Shown here in pieces: positions 1 to 6,567 of a DNA stretch of 17,187 bases. The position numbers and the translations under genes were made by a program. Where the stretch lies: the NCBI GenBank assembly GCA_900766945.1, contig CAAFXD010000084.1, positions 1-17,187 of the forward strand, written 5' to 3'. The stretch's first letter is position 1; every line of letters begins with the position of its first letter. This stretch comes from Clostridia bacterium (lineage in GTDB: Bacteria > Bacillota > Clostridia > Oscillospirales > Acutalibacteraceae). The notes beneath the pieces were generated by a model that saw nothing but the letters and a program-made list of their open reading frames with translations, had not been told where the DNA came from and did no database searches.

Positions 1-10
1 ACCATCATAT

Positions 11-142
11 TACGCGGGCGAACACAGTTCGCCCCTACAACCCGTAGGGAACGACCGAAGACACGTTCCGCAAAATCACATCAAAATCCGCGGGCGGGCG
101 TGGAAACCCGCCCCTACAACGGGTCGTCGCGGACGCCGACCC
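11..142. repeat. Cluster of four short palindromes, three followed by CCCTAC
   Basis: Four stem-loops stand in a row. They are GGGCGAAC/GTTCGCCC (16-23/27-34), GGAACG/CGTTCC (48-53/64-69), GGGCGGG/CCCGCCC (92-98/107-113) and GGGTCG/CGACCC (121-126/137-142). Three of the four run straight into CCCTAC. The stretch 45-96 reappears at 4951-5001, on the other side of the large gene, in the same orientation (about 42 of 52 positions match by hand). The stems vary while the tails and spacers are conserved, as expected of a dispersed REP-like family and not of a terminator. No protein-coding signal is seen here. Confidence 0.75.
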
Positions 143-187
143 CTACGCACAAAATACAATGTGTTTGCCCCCCACAAACCCCAATTT

Positions 188-273
188 GTCATTCTGAACG
201 AAGTGAAGAATCTCCAACAGCACAAAATAAAAAAGTGCGAAACGAGATTCTTCGCCTATCGGCGCAAAATGAC
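188..273. repeat. 86-bp MITE/REP-like palindromic repeat, copy 1
   Basis: The element opens with GTCATTCTGAACGAAG and closes with CGGCGCAAAATGAC, so its ends are imperfect inverted repeats. The inner arms GAAGAATCT and AGATTCTTC also pair. The centre is A-rich and asymmetric. A second copy of exactly the same length lies at 4587-4672 in the same orientation, with 72 of 86 positions identical by hand count. Palindromes beginning GTCATTCTGAGC are familiar as dispersed repeats in many bacterial genomes. No transposase is present, so any mobility would need one acting in trans. Confidence 0.8.
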
Positions 274-309
274 AACAAAAAGCAGAACAACTGTAAAATC
301 AAAATTTTC

Positions 310-493
310 GGTTGCATAGGCTGTGTTTTGCATACAAGGTAAGTATGCTGTGCGACGCGCAAGCTCCCAATGCGCAAAGCAAGGTATGCATGGTCTTTCG
401 GTACCTTGTCTTGTCTTGTCTTTTTCGGATTCGCCGCCGAACAAGATGGGAGTACGGGTTACGAACTTGTATGCAAAACAGAGCCTATGTACC
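310..493. repeat. 184-bp inverted-repeat element
   Basis: The left arm at 310-338 (core TGTTTTGCATACAAG) is matched by the reverse complement of 466-493, with two mismatches and one single-base gap over about 28 nt. The 127-nt interior has no gene that I can support; the short frames on both strands simply read the two arms in opposite directions. It could be a small non-autonomous mobile element or the DNA for a long hairpin RNA. It is distinct in sequence from the neighbouring 86-bp and CCCTAC-tailed repeats. Confidence 0.6.
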
Positions 494-608
494 GATGATA
501 CTAACAATAGGGACTTCCCCTATTCGTAGGGATAAGGAAGTGAGAAATAATATATAACTAAAAAGCAACCTGCCATTTTAAATTTTATAAAAGTTAGGAG
601 TATGAAAA
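494..608 (+). promoter_or_regulatory. Leader of the LRR/dockerin gene with ribosome binding site
   Basis: A small hairpin AATAGGG/CCCTATT sits at 506-512/518-524. The rest is AT-rich. AGGAG at 596-600 lies eight bases before the ATG at 609 and fixes that start. An ATG at 602 is closer to the AGGAG but is in another frame. The promoter must be here or inside the preceding repeat, but I see no convincing -35/-10 pair; TATAAC at 553-558 is the best -10 candidate and lacks a good -35. Confidence 0.45.
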
Positions 609-3600
609 ATGAAAAAGAGAATCCAAACAACCCGAAAACGGCTGTTGTCCGTTTTATTGGCGGTGGCCATGGTGCTGACCGCCCTGCCGCTGACGGCATT
701 GTCCGCCTTTGCGACGACAGTATCTGAAATGTTGCAAAATGAGAAACCTTTATTTGCCACCGACAAAACATCGCAAGAGATACCTATGACTGTTTCAGCG
801 TCTTCTGCTGATGATTTTACTTATGTATCCATCGATATGTCAATAAGAATTACTGGCTATACAGGTACCGCAACTGATGTTATCATTCCAGATACGATTA
901 ACGGTAGAGAGGTTATTGAAATCGGCCAAGGTGCTTTTCAAAACAAAGAAATCACCAGTGTTACCATTCCTAAATATGTTAATAGAATTGGAGAAAATGC
1001 TTTTTCCGGTTGTACATCGTTAAAGCGTGTCTTATGTTTAGAGTCGAATTGTTCTTATTTTTGCATTGAAGCAAATGTGTTTTCCGGTTGTACGGGATTA
1101 GAATATTTTGAAATTACCGCTCGTCAATTGTGGAGAAGCGATATTGCAGATAGTGCCTTTGTGGGCTGTACAACAATCGATACAGCAAGGGCAGCATCCA
1201 ATTTAAAACCGTTGTGTTTTATTTCAGGAGATTTAACAACGCATGACGAAATAAAAGAATTTGCAAAAGCAAACGGCTTTTTGTTCATTGGAGAACCCGG
1301 AGCGTTAAAAGACGGTGATATTTGGTATACGATTTCTTGGGACAATTGTGCAACAGTGGTTGGATATACCGGTATTGACAAAAATATTGTCATTCCTGAA
1401 ACTTTAGGGGAATATACAGTTGACGAAATTCAATCGGATGCACTTTACTGCACAGATGCAGTAAGCATTACTGTACCGGGAACCTTAAGATTTGGTAATG
1501 CAACAGGTGGCTGCACCACTGTACAAAATCTTTTTGTTGGTACAGAAAGCTCTTCTTTGTATTCCGAGGACGGTGTTTTATTCAAATCAAGCTATAATTA
1601 TGATTATCATGATATTGAAAAAGCGCTATATGCATATCCCGTTGGAAGGGCCACTGATACCTATGTCGTCCCGACAGATACGGTACACATCTTAGACGGC
1701 GCTTTTTCCGGCGCCGAGAAATTAGTTTCGATTACCCTGCCGGAAGGATTAAAAAGCATTGGTACCAATGCTTTTTCCAATTGCGTTGCTTTGCAAAATA
1801 TACACATCCCGAGCAGTGTTACGGAAATTGGTAGGAATATTTTGGCGAACACGCCGATTGAAACAAATAATTTAAAAAACGGCGTGTTGTATTTTGACGA
1901 TTGTCTGTTATATGTACAGCCCGATTCTGCCGCTTGCAATACTGCCTTTACTGTCAAGGACGGTACGAGAGTAATTGCAGCGGGATCTGCATCTAACATA
2001 GGGTTAACCACACTATCATTACCAAACAGTGTTCGATATATCGGTGAAGATGCATTTTACCACAACGAGTTGACCACGGTTACAATACCGGAAGGCGTGC
2101 TACGCATTGACGATTATGCTTTTGCTTTCAATTTTGCGTTAACAGAGGTCACTTTACCTGCGTCTTTGCAAACCATCGGTGCGTATGTGTTTTTTGGAGT
2201 CCCCGACGGTGGATGGACGGGAACTATGAAACTGAAAAAAATCACCTTTTTAGGTGCTGCAACCGAAATTAACTATCGCACTTTCGGTTATGATAACACT
2301 TGTCTGTCGGAAGCGATTATTTACGGTTATACAGGTTCTTCTGCTGAAATTTTTGCAAACGAAAATGGTATTCCTTTTGAATCATTGGGCAATGCGCCGC
2401 TGACCTTTGCTTACCGTGTACAGGAAGACGGAACCGCAGAGATTACCGATATTTACGGTGCAATCGGAGATGTTATCATCCCCGAAACAATTGACGGATA
2501 TACAGTCACAGCGATTGTCGCCTTTAGTTCATGCATTGGAATGCGTTCACTTTTTATTCCAAGCAGTGTAAACTATATAAATAATTATTACAATTTGAGT
2601 CACTGTGAAGCTTTGGAAACTATAACGGTAGCCGACGGCAATACTGAATATACAGCACGCGACGGTGTTTTATTCTCCAAAAATATGGAACATTTGCTTG
2701 TATATCCGCTGGCAAAGCCGGACACAGCCTACCGCATTCCCAGCGGCGTAAAATATGTCTCGGGGATATATAATGTCAATTTAAAAACGCTGCATTTTTC
2801 GGACACAGTATATAGCTTCTATGGGCATCTTTCGGCGTTGGAAAGCTTTACGGTCGATAAGAATAATCCGTATTATACAGCGATTGACGGTGTTTTGTTC
2901 TCAAAGAGCGAAAGGTTGATGCTTGAAGAGTATCCTGCCCAAAAAACTGATACCGCCTACACGGTACCAAGCGGTGTAATTGATATTGGTAATTCCGCTT
3001 TTAACGGAAATCCGTATCTGTCCAGCGTCACATTACCCGAAGGGGTCAAACATATTTATTATGATGCATTTCGCAACTGTTCCGCTCTCTCTACTGTTTA
3101 TCTCCCCGACAGTTTAGAATACGTGGCGGTTGACGCCTTTGAAAACACTGCGTATTCAAACAACGAAACCAATTGGGAAAACGGAATCCTATATATCGGC
3201 AATCAAAATAAACAGTGGATTTTGGAAACGCATACTGAGGAAATCCCTGCCGTATTGACGTTTCGTGACGGTACGCAGAAAATTCCCTCCGGGGCTTTTT
3301 CCAATTGTACTTCGCTTACAAGCGTCACAATCCCGAACAACGTGACAAGTATCGGCGATTATGCATTTGAAGACTGCACTTCGCTTGCTTCAATTTCTTT
3401 ACCAAACAGTTTGCGGGAGGTTGGTCAAAACGCCTTTAACAATACCGCTTACTTTAATAATGATTCCAACTGGGAAAACGGTGTATTGTATATTGATAAG
3501 GTTTTGTACAAAGCAAAACCGGATGCAGTACTCGGTGATTACACGGTGAAGGATGGTACAATCGGGATTGCATCGCTTGCTTTCGCGGAAGAAGCAAGTT

Positions 3601-4565
3601 GGGACTATCATCCCGGCAATCCTACGCTTACTTCGGTGACGATGCCTGACGGAATCAAATTTATCGGGCAAGGCGCATTTGTAAACTGTACGGCACTGCG
3701 TAACATTATAATACCGGATTCCGTGGAAAACATCTATGCAAATCCACAATGGGATATGTCAGACTATATCTTTGCCTTTCAGGGCACTGCATATTCGAAA
3801 GATATAAGTAACTGGACAGAAGACGGTTGCCTGTATATCGGTAATCATTTGGTCAGTTTTAGACCGCAAGATGAGCAAACCACTTTATGTGTGCGAGAAG
3901 GAACAATTACCATAAGTGAATTTCTTTTGTGTTTAACAATCCAAATGACAGATGTCGTCCTGCCGCGTAGCGTACAACATATCGGGGAAAGTAATATTCC
4001 CTATGTGTGGGGTAGTCTTGATGACAACGATGATATCTTTATCGGCAAGGTGTATGGCTACGCAGGTACAGTAACAGAAAACTATTATGCACAGTATCCC
4101 AATATGTGTAAATTTATGGACATCACGCCGAAAATCAGCTTGCCGGACGGAGAGACAGGCACAATTGAAGTATCCTACAACCAAATGACTGTGGAGACAT
4201 TGGTTGGTGAATTGCAATATCAGGACAGCACCATACAGTCCATAGCAGTAACAGATGAAGCGGGTAACGAAGTGACGGATATGAATACCGTATGCAGTAC
4301 GGGTATGACATTTACCGTAACTTATACAAGCGGAAATACGGCTGTATTTACCGTACAGGCGGCGCAAACCGTGACCCCCGGCGATGTGAACGGTGACAAC
4401 AAAATCAACGCCGTGGACGCGCGCTTTGTATTGCAGGCGGCAAGCGGTGCGCGTGTGTTAGACGACACACAAAAAGCCGCGGCAGATGTCAACGGTGACG
4501 GCAAAATCAACGCCGTGGACGCACGCTGGATTTTGCAGGTCGCGAGTGGTGTAAGAACGCTGTAA
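609..4565 (+). CDS. Secreted BspA-like leucine-rich-repeat protein with C-terminal type I dockerin
   Basis: The protein has 1318 residues. Residues 1-35 form a signal peptide: a basic start (MKKRIQTTRKR), a hydrophobic core, and probable cleavage after SAFA. From about residue 60 to 1160 it is built of BspA-type (LRR_5) repeats of the form IP-x-SV-xx-IG-xx-AF-xx-CTSL. Two further recurring blocks are inserted: DGVLFSK...YP...DTAY-VPSGV (near 322, 685 and 760) and NWENGVLYI...VKDGT (near 423, 855, 954 and 1068). A small beta-rich segment, about 1177-1255, precedes the dockerin at 1258-1318. The dockerin has two calcium loops, DVNGDNKINAVD (1259-1270) and DVNGDGKINAVD (1293-1304). Known for the families: type I dockerins dock to cohesins on scaffoldins, and BspA-like repeats occur in host- or substrate-binding surface proteins. 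I infer a non-catalytic, extracellular, cohesin-tethered binding protein. No catalytic domain, sortase motif or membrane anchor is seen. The body is much more AT-rich than its ends. Confidence 0.9.
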   Translation: MKKRIQTTRKRLLSVLLAVAMVLTALPLTALSAFATTVSEMLQNEKPLFATDKTSQEIPMTVSASSADDFTYVSIDMSIRITGYTGTATDVIIPDTINGREVIEIGQGAFQNKEITSVTIPKYVNRIGENAFSGCTSLKRVLCLESNCSYFCIEANVFSGCTGLEYFEITARQLWRSDIADSAFVGCTTIDTARAASNLKPLCFISGDLTTHDEIKEFAKANGFLFIGEPGALKDGDIWYTISWDNCATVVGYTGIDKNIVIPETLGEYTVDEIQSDALYCTDAVSITVPGTLRFGNATGGCTTVQNLFVGTESSSLYSEDGVLFKSSYNYDYHDIEKALYAYPVGRATDTYVVPTDTVHILDGAFSGAEKLVSITLPEGLKSIGTNAFSNCVALQNIHIPSSVTEIGRNILANTPIETNNLKNGVLYFDDCLLYVQPDSAACNTAFTVKDGTRVIAAGSASNIGLTTLSLPNSVRYIGEDAFYHNELTTVTIPEGVLRIDDYAFAFNFALTEVTLPASLQTIGAYVFFGVPDGGWTGTMKLKKITFLGAATEINYRTFGYDNTCLSEAIIYGYTGSSAEIFANENGIPFESLGNAPLTFAYRVQEDGTAEITDIYGAIGDVIIPETIDGYTVTAIVAFSSCIGMRSLFIPSSVNYINNYYNLSHCEALETITVADGNTEYTARDGVLFSKNMEHLLVYPLAKPDTAYRIPSGVKYVSGIYNVNLKTLHFSDTVYSFYGHLSALESFTVDKNNPYYTAIDGVLFSKSERLMLEEYPAQKTDTAYTVPSGVIDIGNSAFNGNPYLSSVTLPEGVKHIYYDAFRNCSALSTVYLPDSLEYVAVDAFENTAYSNNETNWENGILYIGNQNKQWILETHTEEIPAVLTFRDGTQKIPSGAFSNCTSLTSVTIPNNVTSIGDYAFEDCTSLASISLPNSLREVGQNAFNNTAYFNNDSNWENGVLYIDKVLYKAKPDAVLGDYTVKDGTIGIASLAFAEEASWDYHPGNPTLTSVTMPDGIKFIGQGAFVNCTALRNIIIPDSVENIYANPQWDMSDYIFAFQGTAYSKDISNWTEDGCLYIGNHLVSFRPQDEQTTLCVREGTITISEFLLCLTIQMTDVVLPRSVQHIGESNIPYVWGSLDDNDDIFIGKVYGYAGTVTENYYAQYPNMCKFMDITPKISLPDGETGTIEVSYNQMTVETLVGELQYQDSTIQSIAVTDEAGNEVTDMNTVCSTGMTFTVTYTSGNTAVFTVQAAQTVTPGDVNGDNKINAVDARFVLQAASGARVLDDTQKAAADVNGDGKINAVDARWILQVASGVRTL

Positions 4566-4586
4566 ATAGAATTTAAATTTGTATTT

Positions 4587-4672
4587 GTCATCCTGAGCGT
4601 AGCGAAGGATCTCAAACAGAACAAAGTAAAAATGTGCGAAACAAGATTCTTCGCCGAACGGCTCAGAATGAC
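4587..4672. repeat. 86-bp MITE/REP-like palindromic repeat, copy 2
   Basis: This copy starts 22 bases after the LRR gene's stop. Its ends are GTCATCCTGAGC and GCTCAGAATGAC, which pair with one mismatch, and the inner arms (GAAGGATCT and AGATTCTTC) pair as well. It matches 188-273 base for base in length and at 72 of 86 positions. Transcribed from the upstream gene it would fold into a long stem and could protect or end that transcript, but no U-tract follows, so I do not call it a terminator. Confidence 0.8.
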
Positions 4673-4683
4673 AAAAATCTTAC

Positions 4684-4806
4684 GGGCGGGCGCGGATTTT
4701 CTCCGAAAATGGGCACCAAACGGCGGGAGCAAATTCTCCGAATTCAGGCACCCTTTTGTTTGCTTCGCAAACATTTCCCCTTTCAGGGGAATAACCCCCG
4801 CCCTAC
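4684..4806. repeat. Composite palindromic element with nested hairpins
   Basis: GGGCGGG at 4684-4690 pairs with CCCGCCC at 4797-4803, which is followed by CTAC as in the short palindromes nearby. Instead of the usual 8-nt loop it holds about 106 nt that include two perfect hairpins: TGTTTGC-TTC-GCAAACA (4757-4773) and TTCCCC-N5-GGGGAA (4775-4791). It looks like a CCCTAC-tailed palindrome with other repeats inserted in its loop, although chance pairing of GC-rich arms cannot be excluded. Confidence 0.45.
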
Positions 4807-4823
4807 TCTATCATAACAGACAT

Positions 4824-5016
4824 TTCCCCGAACAGGGGAATCACCAGCCCCTACGCACGAAATGCATTTGTAGGGGGCGACGACTCGGCGCCCCGTAATA
4901 AATTGCATCAAATTTTACGGGCGGGCACGGAGACCCGCCCCTACGAGTTGTAGGGAACGACAGGAGACGCATTCCGTAATTTACATCAAAATTCGCGGGC
5001 GATTCGTGAATCGCCC
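4824..5016. repeat. Cluster of five short palindromes downstream of the LRR gene
   Basis: Stems are TTCCCC/GGGGAA (4824-4829/4835-4840), GGGGCG/CGCCCC (4874-4879/4889-4894, with its TGTAG on the left, so inverted relative to the others), GGGCGGG/CCCGCCC (4919-4925/4934-4940), GGAACG/CATTCC (4954-4959/4970-4975, one mismatch) and GGGCGATTC/GAATCGCCC (4997-5005/5008-5016). The third and fifth run into CCCTAC. The first stem is a second copy of the hairpin at 4775-4791. The stretch 4951-5001 repeats 45-96 from the left flank. There is no coding signal. Confidence 0.75.
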
Positions 5017-5067
5017 CTACAAATTGGCGCGCAATACACGCCCGTATGCACCTTAAATTCGCTCTAC

Positions 5068-5082
5068 ACGCATGAAATGCGT
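5068..5082. repeat. Small hairpin ACGCAT-GAA-ATGCGT
   Basis: A perfect 6-bp stem with a 3-nt loop lies between the palindrome cluster and the terminator-like hairpin at 5100. I cannot assign a role to it. Confidence 0.3.
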
Positions 5083-5099
5083 TCCTCCCCTATGCTGTC

Positions 5100-5139
5100 A
5101 ATGCACCCTGCATGAGAACACTTGCAGGGTGCATTTTCT
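5100..5139 (+). terminator. Rho-independent terminator-like hairpin upstream of the SOS promoter
   Basis: A perfect 13-bp stem, AATGCACCCTGCA (5100-5112) with TGCAGGGTGCATT (5123-5135), encloses a 10-nt loop and is followed by TTCT. The T-rich side is on the plus strand only. The nearest plus-strand gene upstream ends 534 nt earlier. It may end the LRR transcript after a long 3' region, end an unrecognised small RNA, or shield the dinB promoter from readthrough. Confidence 0.6.
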
Positions 5140-5193
5140 GTCCGTATTTTTGGACATTGCGCCTTTTTCACTTTGCTTTCCTGTATTTTCCCG

Positions 5194-5222
5194 TTGACAG
5201 TAGAACATTTGTTCTGTATAAT
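5194..5222 (+). promoter_or_regulatory. Sigma-A promoter of the Y-family polymerase gene
   Basis: TTGACA (5194-5199) and TATAAT (5217-5222) both match the consensus exactly and are separated by the ideal 17 bp. Transcription should start near 5229-5230. A promoter this strong would give high unregulated expression, so tight repression by LexA at the two overlapping boxes is the expected control. Confidence 0.93.
5203..5214. promoter_or_regulatory. LexA (SOS) box 1, inside the promoter spacer
   Basis: GAACATTTGTTC lies wholly between the -35 and -10 hexamers, so bound LexA would block RNA polymerase. Read on the minus strand it is GAACAAATGTTC, identical to box 2, and it fits the Bacillus/Clostridium consensus CGAACRNRYGTTYC in its core. 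Confidence 0.9.
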
Positions 5223-5233
5223 GGCAATATATC

Positions 5234-5245
5234 GAACAAATGTTC
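5234..5245. promoter_or_regulatory. LexA (SOS) box 2, just after the transcription start
   Basis: CGAACAAATGTTC begins at 5233 (12-bp core 5234-5245), about +5 to +16 relative to the predicted start. Its centre is 31 bp from that of box 1, close to three helical turns, so two LexA dimers could sit on the same face of the DNA. An in-frame ATG at 5240 falls inside this box and is not the gene start. Confidence 0.9.
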
Positions 5246-5263
5246 TGTTTAGGGGTGGGAACA

Positions 5264-6517
5264 ATGGAGCGCGTGATTTTGCACAGCGACATTAACAACT
5301 GCTATGCGTCGATTGAATGCTTATATGACGAAGCCCTGCGCGGCAAGGCGGTGGCGGTGGCGGGCTCTGTGGAGGCGCGGCACGGGATTATTTTAGCAAA
5401 ATCCGAGCCTGCAAAGCGTTGCGGTGTAAAAACCGGTGATACCGTTTGGCAGGCGCAGCGCAAATGCCGCGACTTGATTATTGTGCCGCCGCATTTTGAC
5501 CGCTATGTGAAATATTCGGAATTGGTGCGCAAAATTTACCGCCGCTACACCGACGAAATCGAGCCGTTCGGCTTAGACGAGGCGTGGCTGGATGTGACCG
5601 GCTCGCAGGGCTTATTCGGGGACGGGGTGCAGATTGCCAACGATATTCGCGCGCACATTACAAAAGAGTTGGGGCTGACGGTGTCGGTCGGTGTCTCGTT
5701 CAACAAGGTTTTTGCAAAACTCGGCTCGGATATGAAAAAGCCCGACGCTGTCACCGAAATTACGCGGCAGGATTTTCGGGAAAAGATTTGGAATTTGCCC
5801 GCCGCGGATATGCTCGGCTGTGGACGGGCAACCGTGCAAAAATTGAACAAATACGGCATACACACCATCGGTCAACTTGCCGCCTGTGATATACGGTTTT
5901 TAAAAAATGTATTCGGCAAAGGCGGCGAAGTGCTTTGGCGGTATGCGAACGGATTGGATGTATCGCGCGTGTGCCCCGACGGATTTGTACCCGTTTCCAA
6001 AAGCATCGGGCACGGCGCCACCTGCGTACGGGATTTGCAAACGCCGCGCGAGGTATGGCTTGTAATGCTGTCGCTGTCGCAGGAAATCGGGCGGCGGCTG
6101 TTTTCGGAGCGTTTGGCGGCAACGGCGGTACAAATCAGCATTAAAAACAACGCGCTGTTTGTGCGGCAATACCAGCATCCCCTTCCCCTGCCGACGCAAA
6201 GCGCATTTGAAATTGCAAAAGCGGCGTTTTCGCTGTTTCAATCGGTATACCATTGGGAGTTGCCCGTGCGCGCGGTGACGGTGCGGGCAATTTCGCTGAC
6301 GGATGCCGCCGCACCCGTGCAAACCGATTTATTTTCGGATTTTGCCCGTCACGAACAGCAGGAAAAATTGGACGCGGCGGTGCGCAACATTCGCACACGC
6401 TACGGCAAAAACAGTATTTTCAATGCCTGTCTGTTGTGCGAAACCGCCATTCCGCACGGTGCGCCCGAGCACGCCGTTCTGCCGCGCAGTATTGCCTATT
6501 CCCCGTTCGGGAAATGA
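5264..6517 (+). CDS. dinB: Y-family DNA polymerase (DinB/Pol IV-like), SOS-regulated
   Basis: The product, 417 residues, is a low-fidelity polymerase that copies past damaged bases. The N-terminal palm opens with HSDINNCYASIE, giving metal ligand D9. D105 and E106 in FGLDEAWLDV complete the active site. The family signature SVGVSFNKVFAKLGSDMKKP is at 141-160 and a helix-hairpin-helix, LGCGRATVQKL, at 184-194. The little-finger region follows. QTDLF at 353-357 fits the QxxLF beta-clamp-binding motif, and the following LDAAVRNIRTRYGKNS is typical of Gram-positive DinB/UvrX-like enzymes. I chose ATG 5264, not the in-frame ATG 5240, because 5240 lies in the LexA box, AGGGGTGG (5251-5258) is a well-placed ribosome binding site, and the family begins near this residue. 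The gene stands alone between its SOS promoter and a terminator. Assignment to the family is firm; Pol IV versus the PolY2/UvrX branch is less certain. Confidence 0.92.
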   Translation: MERVILHSDINNCYASIECLYDEALRGKAVAVAGSVEARHGIILAKSEPAKRCGVKTGDTVWQAQRKCRDLIIVPPHFDRYVKYSELVRKIYRRYTDEIEPFGLDEAWLDVTGSQGLFGDGVQIANDIRAHITKELGLTVSVGVSFNKVFAKLGSDMKKPDAVTEITRQDFREKIWNLPAADMLGCGRATVQKLNKYGIHTIGQLAACDIRFLKNVFGKGGEVLWRYANGLDVSRVCPDGFVPVSKSIGHGATCVRDLQTPREVWLVMLSLSQEIGRRLFSERLAATAVQISIKNNALFVRQYQHPLPLPTQSAFEIAKAAFSLFQSVYHWELPVRAVTVRAISLTDAAAPVQTDLFSDFARHEQQEKLDAAVRNIRTRYGKNSIFNACLLCETAIPHGAPEHAVLPRSIAYSPFGK

Positions 6518-6518
6518 G

Positions 6519-6555
6519 AAAAACACCTGCCATACGCTGTAAGGCAGGTGTTTTT
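6519..6555. terminator. Bidirectional terminator between dinB and ilvB
   Basis: A 13-bp perfect stem, AAAAACACCTGCC (6519-6531) with GGCAGGTGTTTTT (6543-6555), encloses an 11-nt loop. It has a T-run on the 3' side when read from either strand. It begins two bases after the dinB stop and lies 12 bases beyond the ilvB stop, so it can end both convergent transcripts. Confidence 0.92.
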
Positions 6556-6567
6556 ATGCAATCTTCT

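Noticed and set aside
100..557. Several small open frames in the left flank
   Set aside because: They are translations of palindromes; the arms of the 310-493 element give mirror-image peptides on opposite strands, and none has a ribosome binding site.
4824..5016. CRISPR-like array in the palindrome clusters
   Set aside because: Stems differ in sequence and length, spacing is irregular, one copy is inverted, and there are no cas genes.
5240..5263. Earlier in-frame ATG for the Y-family polymerase at 5240
   Set aside because: It lies within the second LexA box, has no ribosome binding site, and adds eight residues not seen at the family N-terminus. ATG 5264 follows AGGGGTGG.
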